A stretch of 64,000 nucleotides of DNA from Leptothrix sp. (in: b-proteobacteria) (GCA_013822685.1 PNKV01000009.1:62001-126000); one strand, 5' to 3'; shown: positions 52,953 to 62,318, numbered from the stretch's first letter. Notes: generated from the sequence alone by a model not told the origin. Program-made: numbers and translations.

Positions 52953-52987
52953 TCGCGGTGACGCAGGTCAATGCAACTTAGGAAAAC

Positions 52988-53206
52988 ATGTCGAAAGACG
53001 ACGTCATCCAGATGCAGGGTGAAATTCTGGAGAATCTCCCGAATGCCACCTTTCGCGTGAAGCTTGAGAACGGGCACGTGGTTCTCGGTCACATTTCCGG
53101 CAAAATGCGCATGCACTACATCCGCATCCTGCCAGGCGATAAAGTGACCGTTGAGCTCACGCCCTATGATTTGAGTCGTGCTCGCATCGTATTCCGGGCG
53201 AAGTGA
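52988..53206 (+). CDS. infA: Translation initiation factor IF-1
   Basis: The 72-aa OB-fold factor binds the 30S A site. [39 protein letters not shown] and [18 protein letters not shown] are canonical. Its position between secY and rpmJ is usual in Burkholderiales. A small hairpin (CCGTTG/CAACGG, 53245-53261) lies between it and rpmJ. Confidence 0.98.
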   Translation: MSKDDVIQMQGEILENLPNATFRVKLENGHVVLGHISGKMRMHYIRILPGDKVTVELTPYDLSRARIVFRAK

Positions 53207-53275
53207 GTTGAGTTTTTGTTGACCCCGGAAACGTGGGCGAATTTCCGTTGAATTTCAACGGTCCAGGAGAAGATC

Positions 53276-53389
53276 ATGAAAGTTTCGGCTTCCGTCAAAG
53301 TGATGTGCCGCAATTGCAAAATCATCCGTCGCAAGGGTGTGGTCCGTGTGATTTGCACGGATCCCCGCCACAAGCAACGCCAGGGTTGA
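53276..53389 (+). CDS. rpmJ: 50S ribosomal protein L36 (zinc-binding form)
   Basis: This is a 37-residue ribosomal protein with the zinc ligands in [13 protein letters not shown] (three Cys and one His) and the basic [11 protein letters not shown] stretch. CCAGGAGA lies just before the ATG. Zinc-type L36 is often replaced by a paralogue under zinc starvation in other bacteria; no paralogue is in this window. Confidence 0.96.
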   Translation: MKVSASVKVMCRNCKIIRRKGVVRVICTDPRHKQRQG

Positions 53390-53428
53390 TCCTGGTTTAG
53401 CGACGACACACGCCTTCAGAGGACAGTT

Positions 53429-53791
53429 ATGGCACGTATTGCTGGCATCAACATTCCGCCGCATAAGCACACCGAAATCGGTTTGACTTCTATTTACGGC
53501 ATCGGTCGCACCACTGCGCAGAAAATCTGCACGGTGAGCGGCATCCCGTTCAACAAGAAGATCAAAGACCTGACGGACGGCGATTTAGAAAAAATCCGGG
53601 ACGAAGTGGCAAAGATCACCATTGAAGGTGACCTGCGTCGCGAAATCTCGATCAACATCAAGCGTTTGATGGACTTGGGCTGCTACCGCGGCTTCCGTCA
53701 CCGTCGTGGCTTGCCCATGCGCGGTCAACGCACCCGCACCAATGCACGTACCCGCAAGGGCCCGCGCAAGTCGATCGCTGGTAAGAAGTGA
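53429..53791 (+). CDS. rpsM: 30S ribosomal protein S13
   Basis: The 120-aa head protein of the 30S subunit has [20 protein letters not shown], a helix-hairpin-helix [11 protein letters not shown], and the C-terminal [17 protein letters not shown]. It is the first gene of the alpha-type operon, continuing directly from rpmJ. Confidence 0.98.
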   Translation: MARIAGINIPPHKHTEIGLTSIYGIGRTTAQKICTVSGIPFNKKIKDLTDGDLEKIRDEVAKITIEGDLRREISINIKRLMDLGCYRGFRHRRGLPMRGQRTRTNARTRKGPRKSIAGKK

Positions 53792-53833
53792 TCGTCTGGG
53801 TGTCGCCGTTCATTAAGATGAGAGAAGATAACC

Positions 53834-54238
53834 ATGGCTAAAGCACCTGCCAACACGGCAGCACGTCGTGTGAGCAAGAAGGTCCGCAAGAACATCGCGG
53901 ACGGCATCGCTCACGTGCATGCGTCGTTCAACAACACGATCATCACGATCACCGACCGCCAAGGTAATTCCCTGGCGTGGGCGTCCAGTGGTGGTCAGGG
54001 TTTCAAGGGCTCACGCAAGTCCACCCCCTTCGCTGCCCAGGTGGCCGCTGAAGTGGCTGGCCGCGCTGCCCAAGAACAAGGCATCAAGAACCTGGACGTC
54101 GAGATCAAGGGCCCCGGTCCTGGTCGCGAATCCTCGGTCCGTGCTTTGGCCGCTCTCGGCATCCGGATCAACATGATCTCTGACGTGACGCCAGTGCCGC
54201 ACAACGGCTGCCGTCCTCAGAAACGTCGTCGCATCTGA
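53834..54238 (+). CDS. rpsK: 30S ribosomal protein S11
   Basis: The 134-aa platform protein of the 30S subunit has [33 protein letters not shown] and the C-terminal [16 protein letters not shown]. Followed by a terminator-like hairpin and a 336-bp gap, unusual inside the alpha operon. Confidence 0.98.
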   Translation: MAKAPANTAARRVSKKVRKNIADGIAHVHASFNNTIITITDRQGNSLAWASSGGQGFKGSRKSTPFAAQVAAEVAGRAAQEQGIKNLDVEIKGPGPGRESSVRALAALGIRINMISDVTPVPHNGCRPQKRRRI

Positions 54239-54249
54239 TGTGACGGCGG

Positions 54250-54285
54250 GCCCCGTGCGTGTCCTGTTCAGGGCACGGGCGGGGC
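54250..54285 (+). terminator. Terminator-like hairpin after rpsK
   Basis: CCCGTGC (54252-54258) pairs with GCACGGG (54273-54279), with flanking G/C-rich bases able to extend the stem, followed by TTCATTGTTT. It probably ends or attenuates the upstream ribosomal transcript before the new rpsD promoter. Confidence 0.5.
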
Positions 54286-54353
54286 TTCATTGTTTGGGGC
54301 GTTCACCTCATCCAATGTTGTAGGAATTGCTCAATGATTCTGCATGCAGTGTC

Positions 54354-54381
54354 TTGAGTATTTTTTTGCAACTGTTATACT
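54354..54381 (+). promoter_or_regulatory. Sigma-70 promoter upstream of rpsD
   Basis: TTGAGT (54354-54359), a 16-bp T-rich spacer and TATACT (54376-54381) form a good promoter in the gap between rpsK and rpsD. The expected start lies near 54388. Confidence 0.7.
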
Positions 54382-54387
54382 CGCGAG

Positions 54388-54574
54388 TTCTCTGCACCTG
54401 ACTGGGTGCGCTTTGTGTTGGTGAGCCGTTAAGCTCGCTGGCATCCGAGCGTGCGCAGCCAGGTTATCGAAGCCCACCGTCTGAGCGATTCGAACAATAT
54501 CCGCCAGACTCGCGTCGGCATTGATGGACTTCCCGTCCCCAATCTGACGTCAGACAGACCCCAAGGAAAAGCAC
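54388..54574 (+). other. Candidate regulatory leader of rpsD-rpoA-rplQ
   Basis: About 187 nt of untranslated sequence precede the rpsD GTG. It contains a hairpin (GCACC with GGGTGC near 54397-54413) and a GAGC/GCTC pair. A 12-bp palindrome, TCTGACGTCAGA, lies shortly before the AAGGA ribosome-binding site. S4 autoregulates the alpha operon in E. coli, so this leader could be an S4-responsive element. No known structure could be matched by eye. Confidence 0.4.
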
Positions 54575-55198
54575 GTGGCACGTTACCTCGGACCCAAGGC
54601 CAAACTGGCCCGCCGTGAAGGCACCGACCTGTTTTTGAAGAGCGCTCGTCGCCCCATCAGCGACAAGGCTAAATTCGACACCAAACCCGGCCAGCACGGC
54701 CGCACGTCTGGTTCGCGCACCTCCGACTTCGGTCTGCAACTGCGCGAAAAGCAAAAAGTCAAGCGCATGTACGGCGTGCTGGAGCGTCAGTTCCGCCGCT
54801 ACTTTGCCGAAGCCGATCGCCGCAAGGGCAACACGGGCTCGAACCTGTTGTTCCTGCTGGAATCGCGTCTGGACAACGTCGTTTACCGCATGGGCTTTGC
54901 CTCCACCCGCGCCGAAGCACGTCAATTGACGTCGCACAAGGGTGTGACCGTGAACGGTCAAGTGGTGAACATTCCTTCGTACAACGTCAAGACTGGCGAT
55001 GTGGTGGGCGTGCGCGAAAAAGCCAAGAAGCAAGTTCGCGTTCTGGAAGCACTGAAGCTGGCCGAGTCCATCGGCATGCCAGCTTGGGTGCAAGTGGACA
55101 ACACCAAGCTGGAAGGTGTTTTCAAGAAGACCCCGGACCGCGATGAATTCGGTGCCGACATCAACGAATCGTTGATCGTCGAACTGTATTCGCGTTGA
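54575..55198 (+). CDS. rpsD: 30S ribosomal protein S4
   Basis: The 207-aa primary 16S-binding protein and likely translational autoregulator starts at GTG. It has [19 protein letters not shown], the S4 RNA-binding domain [20 protein letters not shown] and the SHKGVTVNG loop. AAGGAAAAG precedes the GTG start. It is preceded by its own promoter and leader. Confidence 0.98.
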   Translation: MARYLGPKAKLARREGTDLFLKSARRPISDKAKFDTKPGQHGRTSGSRTSDFGLQLREKQKVKRMYGVLERQFRRYFAEADRRKGNTGSNLLFLLESRLDNVVYRMGFASTRAEARQLTSHKGVTVNGQVVNIPSYNVKTGDVVGVREKAKKQVRVLEALKLAESIGMPAWVQVDNTKLEGVFKKTPDRDEFGADINESLIVELYSR

Positions 55199-55340
55199 TT
55201 CACACATCAGCTGCGCTTCACGGCCTTGGGTCGTGTCGCGCGGCTTTGTGCGTTTTGTTTTCAAGACCGGAGCATGTTGCTCCGGTTGGTCCAGCAGCCT
55301 TATCGGTGTAACGAGCCGAGGGTATTGACAGGAAGAGCTC

Positions 55341-56327
55341 ATGCAAACCAATTTGCTGAAACCCAAAGCCATTCAGGTGGAGCCCTTGGGCGGCCACCGT
55401 GCCAAAGTGACCCTCGAGCCGTTCGAGCGTGGCTATGGCCATACCCTGGGCAACGCCTTGCGCCGCGTCCTGTTGTCTTCGATGGTGGGTTTTGCTCCAA
55501 CAGAAGTGACCATCGCGGGCGTGCTGCACGAGTACTCGACCGTTGACGGCGTTCAAGAAGACGTCGTTCACATCATGTTGAACCTCAAGGGTGTGGTCTT
55601 CCGTTTGCACAACCGCGACGAAGTCACGCTGGTGCTGCGCAAGGATGGCGAAGGCCCTGTCACTGCCGCCGACATCCAGACCCCTCACGACGTTGAGATC
55701 GTCAACCCCAACCACGTGATTGCTCACTTGTCGCACGGCGGCAAGCTGGACATGCAGATCAAGGTGGAAAAGGGCCGTGGCTATGTGCCCGGCAACATCC
55801 GCCGCTACGGCGACGAAAGCACCAAGGCCATCGGCCGCATCGTGCTGGATGCGTCGTTCTCGCCGGTTCGCCGCGTGAGCTACACGGTCGAGAGCGCCCG
55901 TGTTGAGCAGCGCACCGACCTGGACAAGCTGGTCATGGAAATCGAAACCAACGGCGCCATTTCGCCTGAGGAGGCGATCCGTGCTTCGGCCAAGATCCTG
56001 GTGGAACAGCTGGCGGTGTTTGCGCAGTTGGAAGGCAGCGAGATCGCCGCTTTCGACACGCCTGCCAAGTCGGCTCAGAACTTCGATCCGATCCTGCTGC
56101 GTCCTGTCGACGAGCTGGAACTGACCGTGCGTTCGGCCAACTGCTTGAAGGCCGAAAACATCTACTACATCGGCGACCTGATCCAGCGCACCGAGACCGA
56201 GTTGCTCAAGACCCCGAATCTGGGTCGCAAGTCGCTGAACGAAATCAAGGAAGTCCTGGCTTCGCGTGGTCTGGCTCTGGGTTCGCGCCTGGAAAGCTGG
56301 CCTCCCCAAGGTCTCGACAAGCGTTGA
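55341..56327 (+). CDS. rpoA: RNA polymerase subunit alpha
   Basis: The 328-aa subunit has an N-terminal dimerisation domain ([21 protein letters not shown]), a flexible linker and the C-terminal DNA/activator-binding domain ([37 protein letters not shown]). It lies 142 bp after rpsD and before rplQ, the standard order. Confidence 0.98.
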   Translation: MQTNLLKPKAIQVEPLGGHRAKVTLEPFERGYGHTLGNALRRVLLSSMVGFAPTEVTIAGVLHEYSTVDGVQEDVVHIMLNLKGVVFRLHNRDEVTLVLRKDGEGPVTAADIQTPHDVEIVNPNHVIAHLSHGGKLDMQIKVEKGRGYVPGNIRRYGDESTKAIGRIVLDASFSPVRRVSYTVESARVEQRTDLDKLVMEIETNGAISPEEAIRASAKILVEQLAVFAQLEGSEIAAFDTPAKSAQNFDPILLRPVDELELTVRSANCLKAENIYYIGDLIQRTETELLKTPNLGRKSLNEIKEVLASRGLALGSRLESWPPQGLDKR

Positions 56328-56344
56328 TTGTTTGAAGAAGAAAT

Positions 56345-56414
56345 GGGCGGTGAGTCTGGTCACAGACCACTGCCCGGTGCACCCGGCGGTACCTTGAACC
56401 GGCCGCCGGTTTTT
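56345..56414 (+). promoter_or_regulatory. Two hairpins between rpoA and rplQ (possible attenuator)
   Basis: First hairpin: GGGC, GTG and GTCTG arms pair with CAGAC, CAC and GCCC around a GTCA loop (56345-56375). Second: AACCGG/CCGGTT (56397-56411) followed by TTTAT, like a weak intrinsic terminator. They may trim rplQ mRNA levels or mark processing sites. Confidence 0.45.
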
Positions 56415-56437
56415 ATAAAGTAAGAAAGGAAAGCACC

Positions 56438-56836
56438 ATGCGTCACGGACACGGACTCCGTAAACTGAACCGCACCTCGTCACACCGTCTTGCGATGCTG
56501 CGCAACATGGCCAACTCGCTGATCCAGCACGAGGCCATCAAGACCACCGTCCCCAAGGCCAAGGAATTGCGCCGCGTGGTCGAGCCCCTGATCACTCTGG
56601 CCAAGAACCCCACCCTGGCGAACAAGCGCCTGGCGTTCGACCGCCTGCGCGACCGCGACAACGTGGTCAAGCTGTTCAACGTGCTGGGCCCCCGCTTCGC
56701 GGCCCGTCCTGGTGGTTACACCCGGATCCTGAAGATGGGCTTCCGCGTGGGCGACAACGCTCCCATGGCTTACGTTGAGCTGGTTGAGCGCACCGAAGCA
56801 ACCGATGCGGTTGCCGACGACCAAGGCAACGCATAA
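56438..56836 (+). CDS. rplQ: 50S ribosomal protein L17
   Basis: The 132-aa 50S protein has [45 protein letters not shown] and [28 protein letters not shown] precedes the ATG. Last gene of the ribosomal cluster, with a terminator after it. Confidence 0.98.
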   Translation: MRHGHGLRKLNRTSSHRLAMLRNMANSLIQHEAIKTTVPKAKELRRVVEPLITLAKNPTLANKRLAFDRLRDRDNVVKLFNVLGPRFAARPGGYTRILKMGFRVGDNAPMAYVELVERTEATDAVADDQGNA

Positions 56837-56876
56837 GCTTTGCCATCCAGGTGCCGTTCACTCGGCGCTTGAAAAT

Positions 56877-56903
56877 AAAGGGCCGGCATTGCTGGCCCTT
56901 TTG
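56877..56903 (+). terminator. Rho-independent terminator of the alpha operon
   Basis: AAAGGGCC pairs with GGCCCTTT around GGCATTGCT, followed by a short T-tract and GCATTC. It ends the rpsD-rpoA-rplQ transcript before the tRNA promoter. Confidence 0.8.
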
Positions 56904-56923
56904 CATTCTGGTGCAAAAAAAGC

Positions 56924-56951
56924 GTGACAAATATAAAAAGCATGCTATAGT
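56924..56951 (+). promoter_or_regulatory. Promoter of the initiator tRNA gene
   Basis: GTGACA (56924-56929), a 16-bp AT-rich spacer and TATAGT (56946-56951), ending 12 bp before the mature tRNA. It is independent of the ribosomal operon. Confidence 0.7.
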
Positions 56952-56963
56952 CTAATTCTCTGT

Positions 56964-57040
<77 letters not shown>

Positions 57041-57050
57041 AAAAAAGAAG

Positions 57051-57078
57051 CAAAAGCCGATCCTTGGGTCGGCTTTTG
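57051..57078 (+). terminator. Terminator of the initiator tRNA
   Basis: CAAAAGCCGA pairs perfectly over 10 bp with TCGGCTTTTG around an 8-nt loop. The 185 bp that follow, up to ilvE, show no gene. Confidence 0.85.
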
Positions 57079-57263
57079 TCATTGGGGCTTCGCATTGGGC
57101 AGGCGCCGATGAACATGGCTTGCCCTACCTGGACAAGGCCGTGGCCCGAGCCAAATCAAACGCCACACGATTACAATCGCAGGTTTTCCGGCAGCAGCAC
57201 CATGCTGGTGTCGCAAGGCCGGCTGCAAACGAATAATTTAGACAATTCCCGAAAGGACTTCCC

Positions 57264-58187
57264 ATGTCGATGGACGATCGCGACGGCAAAATCTGGATGG
57301 ATGGCCAGATGGTGGAGTGGCGCGATGCCAAGATCCATGTGTTGACCCACACCCTGCACTATGGCTGTGGCGTGTTCGAAGGCGTGCGCGCCTACAACAC
57401 CACGCAAGGGCCGGCCATCTTCCGCATTCAGGAGCACACCGAGCGCCTGTTCAACAGCGCCAAGATCCTGCGCATGAAGATTCCCTTCAGCTTCGACGAG
57501 GTGGTCAAGGCGCAATTGGACGTGGTCCGCGAGAACAAGCTGGAGAGCTGCTATCTGCGTCCGCTGGCATGGCTGGGTTCCGAGAAGATGGGCGTGAGCC
57601 CCAAGGGTGCCAAGGTGCACCTGATGGTCGCGGCCTGGCCTTGGGGTGCTTATCTGGGTGAGGATGGTCTCAAGCGCGGCATCCGCGTCAAGACTTCAAG
57701 CTACACGCGCCACCACGTCAACATCACGATGACGCAGGCCAAGGCGGTGAGCAATTACACCAACTCGATCCTGGCCAACCTGGAAGTGACCGACGAGGGC
57801 TACGACGAAGCCCTGCTGTTGGACTCGAGCGGCTTCGTCAGCGAAGGCGCGGGCGAGAACATCTTCATCGTGAAGAACGGCAAGCTGTACACGCCCGACC
57901 TGTCGGCTGGTGCGCTGAACGGCATCACCCGCAACACCATCTTCGCGATTTGCCAGGACCTGGGTCTGGAGATTCGTGAGAAGCGCATCACCCGTGACGA
58001 GGTCTACATCTGTGACGAGGCTTTCTTCACCGGCACCGCCGCCGAAGTGACGCCCATCCGTGAATTGGACCGCATCGAGATCGGTGCCGGTTCGCGTGGC
58101 CCCATCACCGAAAAAATCCAGAGTGCGTTCTTCGACATCGTCAATGGCCGCAACCCCAAGTACGCCGAGTGGCTGACCAAGGTCTGA
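57264..58187 (+). CDS. ilvE: Branched-chain amino-acid aminotransferase
   Basis: IlvE makes or degrades Leu, Ile and Val by PLP-dependent transamination. The 307-aa fold-type IV enzyme has HTLHYGCGVFEGVRAY (29-44), the PLP lysine in TMTQAKAVSNY (K160), LLDSSGFVSEGAGENIF and the FFTGTAAEVTPI motif. GAAAGGA lies upstream. A small zf-CHCC gene follows after 13 bp. Confidence 0.95.
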   Translation: MSMDDRDGKIWMDGQMVEWRDAKIHVLTHTLHYGCGVFEGVRAYNTTQGPAIFRIQEHTERLFNSAKILRMKIPFSFDEVVKAQLDVVRENKLESCYLRPLAWLGSEKMGVSPKGAKVHLMVAAWPWGAYLGEDGLKRGIRVKTSSYTRHHVNITMTQAKAVSNYTNSILANLEVTDEGYDEALLLDSSGFVSEGAGENIFIVKNGKLYTPDLSAGALNGITRNTIFAICQDLGLEIREKRITRDEVYICDEAFFTGTAAEVTPIRELDRIEIGAGSRGPITEKIQSAFFDIVNGRNPKYAEWLTKV

Positions 58188-58200
58188 GGAGCAACACGCC

Positions 58201-58422
58201 ATGAGCACGACTGCACAAGCCCACGCCTTGGTTGAGGTGACCGCGCATGAGCTGCAAGGCCCCGGGGTGGTGTTCTGCCCCAATCCCAAGATGCCTTTGT
58301 GGAGCAACCACCCCCGTGTCTACATCGACGTGGTCACGGCGGCGGCTGAAGGTGGACGGTGCCCTTATTGCGGCACGGTCTACAAGCTCAAGGCCGGTGA
58401 GAAAGTGGGCCACGGCCATTGA
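58201..58422 (+). CDS. Zinc-finger domain (zf-CHCC) protein
   Basis: The 73-aa protein resembles the zf-CHCC family. Candidate metal ligands are in VFCPNPKMPLWSNHPRVYID and CPYCGTVYKL (C-x2-C); the tail is GEKVGHGH. The family also includes the Ndufs6-type subunit of complex I, but the role of the short bacterial form is unknown. It is placed behind ilvE, as in many Burkholderiales, with 13 bp between the genes. Confidence 0.85.
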   Translation: MSTTAQAHALVEVTAHELQGPGVVFCPNPKMPLWSNHPRVYIDVVTAAAEGGRCPYCGTVYKLKAGEKVGHGH

Positions 58423-58429
58423 TTGACGG

Positions 58430-58462
58430 CGCCAGCGGAGACCTTCGGTCGCGCTGGCGTTT
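58430..58462. terminator. Terminator between zf-CHCC gene and convergent anti-sigma gene
   Basis: CGCCAGCG pairs with CGCTGGCG, and an inner GACC/GGTC pair closes a TTC loop; TTT follows on the plus strand. It probably serves both convergent genes. Confidence 0.65.
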
Positions 58463-58464
58463 GA

Positions 58465-59175
58465 TCACAGCTGCAGTTGACCCACGGAGATGATCGGGCC
58501 TGTCGGTGCACCCGTGCGCGATCCCCCGGCAGGCTCCACGCTCACCGCGAAGGCGGCGGTGCCGTCCAGCAGGCGCTGGCGCAGCACTGTGGTGGTTCCT
58601 TGCGCCGACACCAGACCCAAAGACCGAGGGGCACCTTTGCCGGGCACCGCCCACAGCTCCAGTGCCTTGTTCAGGGCGACGGGCACGGCGCCCAGCGGTT
58701 TGAGCACCAGGCTGCGACCATCGCCCCCCACACTGGCCACAAACGAGGCGGTCTGGAAGCCGCCAGCAGCATCGCCTTGGGCGTTCATCACGATGACGAT
58801 GGGGGGTTGGGCCGGCTGGCGGGGCTCGAGCCAAAGGCCCAAAGTGATCGCTGACACGGTGGCAAAGGCGGCCAGCCCCTGCCAAAGAGCCAGTTTTTGC
58901 CACCAGGCGGTGACGCTCTGAACCGCCCCTGAAGGACCAGCGGTGGCTGGGAAAAGACGCTGTTGCACAGCGTCCCAGACGCCGGGTGAGGGCATGACTT
59001 CGGGCAGCACCTCCATCATGGGCACCAACCGCTCCTGCCATTCCGACACGGCCCGGCGCAATTGCGGGTGGGCTGGCAGCAGCACTTCAAAACGTCGGCG
59101 CGCGGGTCCCCGCAGGGTGCCCAACACGTACTCTGAGGCAAGACGATCGGCCCGTTCAGGGCGGCTGTAGTCCAT
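58465..59175 (-). CDS. RskA-type membrane anti-sigma factor
   Basis: The roughly 236-aa protein has a cytoplasmic N-terminal sigma-binding region (SEYVLGTLRGPARRRFEVLLPAHPQLRRAVSEWQERL), with no zinc-ligand motif. One membrane helix follows (LAAFATVSAITLGLWLE), then a periplasmic domain with the RskA-like KALELWAVPGKGAPRSLGLV. It follows the sigma gene, either at ATG 59175 or at TTG 59181, which would overlap the sigma stop. It likely holds the sigma factor at the membrane until cleaved. Confidence 0.88.
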   Translation of the reverse strand: MDYSRPERADRLASEYVLGTLRGPARRRFEVLLPAHPQLRRAVSEWQERLVPMMEVLPEVMPSPGVWDAVQQRLFPATAGPSGAVQSVTAWWQKLALWQGLAAFATVSAITLGLWLEPRQPAQPPIVIVMNAQGDAAGGFQTASFVASVGGDGRSLVLKPLGAVPVALNKALELWAVPGKGAPRSLGLVSAQGTTTVLRQRLLDGTAAFAVSVEPAGGSRTGAPTGPIISVGQLQL

Positions 59176-59177
59176 GG

Positions 59178-59825
59178 TCAACCCCGGGCCAGCGTGGTGG
59201 CCCGCTCCAAACAGGATTTCAGGGATTGCAAGCCACGGCGCACCCAGCTTTTGACGGTGCCCAGGGGCTGCCCCAGGTGCTGGGCCACTTCGGCATGCGA
59301 CAGCCCCTGGTAGAACGCCAAGGCCAGGCTGTGCTTTTGTTCGCCGCTCAAGGTTTTCAGGCAGTGCTCAATATCGCGCGCGGCACCGGCTTGCTCCAGC
59401 AAGGCTTGCGGCCCGGGAGCCTCAGACGGGGCGCGGCTCAGCATGTCGGACTCTTCGCCATCCAGGTCGACCTGGGTGCTGCTGATGGTGTGGGGTTCGC
59501 TCTGGCGCCGACGCAGGCTGTCGATCGCCCGGTTGCGGGCGACGCTGCCCAGCCAGGTGCTGGCCTGGCTGAGGGCGGGGTTGAAGCTTTGCGCTGACCG
59601 CCAAACGTTGATGTAGACCTCTTGCAAAATGTCCTCGGCTTGGGCTCGTTGACTCTGTATACGCAGAATCACGGCCAGAAGATGCGGGCTGGATTGGCGA
59701 TAAAGTGTGTCAAAAGCCGCGCGATCGCCGAGGGCGATGCGTGACAGGAGGTCTGCCCAGACTTTCTGACGTGGACTGGTGCCCTCGGTCGGGGTGGCGG
59801 TGCGGTCGTCGGGCTGGGTCGCCAT
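59178..59825 (-). CDS. ECF RNA polymerase sigma factor (SigK-like)
   Basis: The 215-aa sigma factor has region 2 (FDTLYRQSSPHLLAVILRI, AEDILQEVYINVWRSAQSF) and region 4 (LSGEQKHSLALAFYQGLSHAEVAQHLGQPLGTVKSWVRRGLQSL). Pairing with an RskA-type anti-sigma is typical of the SigK group. The ATG at 59825 is preferred; the longer open frame is antisense to purU. Divergent from purU across 84 bp. Confidence 0.92.
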   Translation of the reverse strand: MATQPDDRTATPTEGTSPRQKVWADLLSRIALGDRAAFDTLYRQSSPHLLAVILRIQSQRAQAEDILQEVYINVWRSAQSFNPALSQASTWLGSVARNRAIDSLRRRQSEPHTISSTQVDLDGEESDMLSRAPSEAPGPQALLEQAGAARDIEHCLKTLSGEQKHSLALAFYQGLSHAEVAQHLGQPLGTVKSWVRRGLQSLKSCLERATTLARG

Positions 59826-59909
59826 GGGGGCTGTGCCTCCTGTTCGGATGCTGCATTCTAGGGAAGCTTTCACCCAGACCAGTGGCCGCCCCCTACAATC
59901 CCGGCCATC

Positions 59910-60794
59910 ATGAATATCAAGCGCGAATTCGTCCTGACCCTGTCGTGCCGCGACACGAAGGGCATCGTCCATGCCGTGGCCGGGCTGCTTTACCAAGCCG
60001 GGTGCAACATCATCGACTCGCAGCAATTTGGCGATGTACAGAACGAGGACAGCACCGGGTTGTTCTTCATGCGCGTGCATTTCGAGGCGCCTGAGCACTT
60101 GGCGGATGAGGCCACCTTGGCCAATTTGTTTGGCCATGTGCGGGAGCAATTCGCCATGACGGCAACGATTCGCGTGCAGTCACGCAAACCGCGCGTGATG
60201 ATCATGGTCAGCAAGCATGGGCACTGCCTGAATGATTTGCTGTTCAGGTGGAAGTCGGGCCAGTTGCCGGTGGAGATCCCGGCCATCGTGTCGAACCACC
60301 CCGACTATGCCGAGCTGGCCGCCAGCTATGGCATTGCCTTTCACCACCTGCCCTTGCCCATAGGGGCGGGCCCCGAGGTGAAACGCGCCCAGGAGCAACA
60401 AGTGGAAGCGCTGGTCGAGCAGGAGGGCGTTGACCTGGTGGTGCTGGCGCGCTATATGCAAATCCTGAGTCCCGAGTTCTGCGCGTTTCTCAAGGGGCGG
60501 GCCATCAACATCCACCACAGCTTTTTACCCAGCTTCAAAGGGGCCAAGCCCTACTATCAGGCGCATGATCGGGGTGTGAAGCTGATCGGTGCAACGGCGC
60601 ATTACGTGACGGCGGATCTGGACGAAGGTCCGATCATCGAGCAGGATGTGGAACGCGTGGACCACACCTTGAGCCCTGAGGATTTCACCGCCGTTGGCCG
60701 AGACGTGGAATGCGTGGTGTTGGCGCGTGCCGTGAAGTGGCATGTGGAGCACCGGGTGCTGATGAATGGCCACAAGACGGTGGTGTTTCGTTGA
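59910..60794 (+). CDS. purU: Formyltetrahydrofolate deformylase
   Basis: PurU hydrolyses 10-formyl-THF to formate and THF, balancing one-carbon units. The 294-aa protein has an N-terminal ACT domain (FVLTLSCRDTKGIVHAVAGLL) and a formyltransferase-like domain. Catalytic Asn/His lie in INIHHSFLPSFKGAKPY, and the catalytic Asp probably in ATAHYVTADLDEGPII. Length is standard. Confidence 0.95.
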   Translation: MNIKREFVLTLSCRDTKGIVHAVAGLLYQAGCNIIDSQQFGDVQNEDSTGLFFMRVHFEAPEHLADEATLANLFGHVREQFAMTATIRVQSRKPRVMIMVSKHGHCLNDLLFRWKSGQLPVEIPAIVSNHPDYAELAASYGIAFHHLPLPIGAGPEVKRAQEQQVEALVEQEGVDLVVLARYMQILSPEFCAFLKGRAINIHHSFLPSFKGAKPYYQAHDRGVKLIGATAHYVTADLDEGPIIEQDVERVDHTLSPEDFTAVGRDVECVVLARAVKWHVEHRVLMNGHKTVVFR

Positions 60795-60837
60795 GCCCCG
60801 AATCGCTGTGTTCAACCCTGTTTGACGCTTGACAACC

Positions 60838-61296
60838 ATGAGTGATCCCCGTGCCCGCAAAGCTTCTCAGGCCGCGCTCATGGCGTCGGCGGACGACACG
60901 GAAGCTACTTTTTACGAGGCCTTGCAGCAAGGCGATCTTGAGCGGCTGATGTCGGTGTGGTCTGACGATGACGAGATCGCTTGCGTGCACCCAGGGGGGC
61001 CGCGTGTGGTGGGTGAGGTGGCCATCCGCGGCACGTTCGAAGCTATCTTCGCGAATGGCCCGGTGCAAGTCAGTTTGCAGCAGGTTCGGCGCCTTGAAAG
61101 CGACCACTGCGAAGTCCACCATGTGCTGGAAAAGGTGCAGGCCTTGACCCCCGAAGGCTTGCAGACCGCCTTCGTGCTGGCCACGAATGTGTACATGCGG
61201 ACCGCGTTAGGGTGGCGCATGGTCTTGCACCATGCCAGCCCTGGCCAGGCGCACGAGCTGCAGGAACTGGCCGAGCCGGCAGCCACCTTGCATTGA
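60838..61296 (+). CDS. NTF2-like (SnoaL/DUF4440-type) protein
   Basis: The 152-aa protein has an NTF2-like cone fold, with FYEALQQGDLERLMSVWSDDDEIACVHPGG, IRGTFEAIFANG and a final GWRMVLHHASP. Members are enzymes, binding proteins or subunit partners, and no activity can be assigned. ATG 60838 is used. It lies between purU and a YheT-like hydrolase in the same direction. Confidence 0.82.
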   Translation: MSDPRARKASQAALMASADDTEATFYEALQQGDLERLMSVWSDDDEIACVHPGGPRVVGEVAIRGTFEAIFANGPVQVSLQQVRRLESDHCEVHHVLEKVQALTPEGLQTAFVLATNVYMRTALGWRMVLHHASPGQAHELQELAEPAATLH

Positions 61297-61310
61297 CCGG
61301 GTCAGCAAGC

Positions 61311-62318
61311 ATGCAGTCGTACAGGGCGCCACGTTGGCTGGCAGGGCAGGGCAGTTGGGGTGGCAATGCGCAGACCATCTGGCCGGCGCTTTTTTCGCGG
61401 CCACACACCAGCCCGACGCCCGCAAACGTGCCTTACCAAAGACAGCGTTGGGACACGCCCGACGGGGACTTCATTGATGTGGATTTGCTGCCCGCGGCGT
61501 CCAAGCCTGGTACTGAAGCCGCGCCCATGCTGGTGCTGTTCCACGGGCTGGAAGGCTCATCGCGCAGCCACTATGCGCTGGCCTTTGCCCACTGGGCCCG
61601 GGCGCAGGGCTGGTCTTACGCGGTGCCGCATTTCAGGGGGTGCTCTGGCGAGCTGAACCTGGGCCCGCGTTCTTACCACTCGGGCGATTTCATGGAGATC
61701 GACTGGATTTTGCAGCGCCTGCAGGCCACCCATGGCGGCCCGATGGTGGCCGTGGGCATCTCGATGGGCGGCAACGCCTTGCTGCGGTGGGCCCAGGAGT
61801 CGGGCATGGAAGCCGTGAAGGTGGCCAAGGCGGTGGCGGCGGTGTCGTCCCCTCTCGATCTGGCAGCCGCGGGCGAGGCCATTGGTCGAGGCTTCAACCG
61901 GCAGGTCTACACGCGCATGTTCCTCAAATCGATGAAGCCCAAAGCGATGGCCAAGCTGGCGCAGTTTCCGGGCTTGTTCGATGAGCAGGCCCTTCGGGCA
62001 TCCCGGGATCTGTTCGAGTTCGACAATGTGTTCACCGCGCCTTTGCATGGTTTCACCGGGACGCCGGACTATTGGGCGCGGTGCTCTGCCCAGCCGCGTT
62101 TGAAGTTGATCACCGGGGTGCCCGCTTTGGTGATCAATGCCCGCAACGATCCTTTCATCCCGGGGGCCAGCTTGCCGCGGCCCGATGAGGTGGGCAAATG
62201 GGTGACCTTGTGGCAACCCCTGGAAGGTGGCCATGTGGGCTTTCCTGCCGGGCCCATGCCCGGCCATGTGACCACCTTGCCTGAGGCTGTGGGCCCGTGG
62301 CTTGCTCAGCACCTTTGA
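61311..62318 (+). CDS. YheT-family alpha/beta hydrolase
   Basis: The 335-aa hydrolase has LVLFHGLEGSSRSHYALAFA, VPHFRGCSGE and the nucleophile elbow GISMGGN (Ser in the middle). Catalytic Asp and His are likely in ARNDPFIP and EGGHVGFP. The YheT/ABHD1 group acts on esters or lipids; the substrate is unknown. Conservation starts at ATG 61311 (RAPRWLAGQGSWGGNAQTIWP), 14 bp after the NTF2-like gene. Confidence 0.88.
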   Translation: MQSYRAPRWLAGQGSWGGNAQTIWPALFSRPHTSPTPANVPYQRQRWDTPDGDFIDVDLLPAASKPGTEAAPMLVLFHGLEGSSRSHYALAFAHWARAQGWSYAVPHFRGCSGELNLGPRSYHSGDFMEIDWILQRLQATHGGPMVAVGISMGGNALLRWAQESGMEAVKVAKAVAAVSSPLDLAAAGEAIGRGFNRQVYTRMFLKSMKPKAMAKLAQFPGLFDEQALRASRDLFEFDNVFTAPLHGFTGTPDYWARCSAQPRLKLITGVPALVINARNDPFIPGASLPRPDEVGKWVTLWQPLEGGHVGFPAGPMPGHVTTLPEAVGPWLAQHL

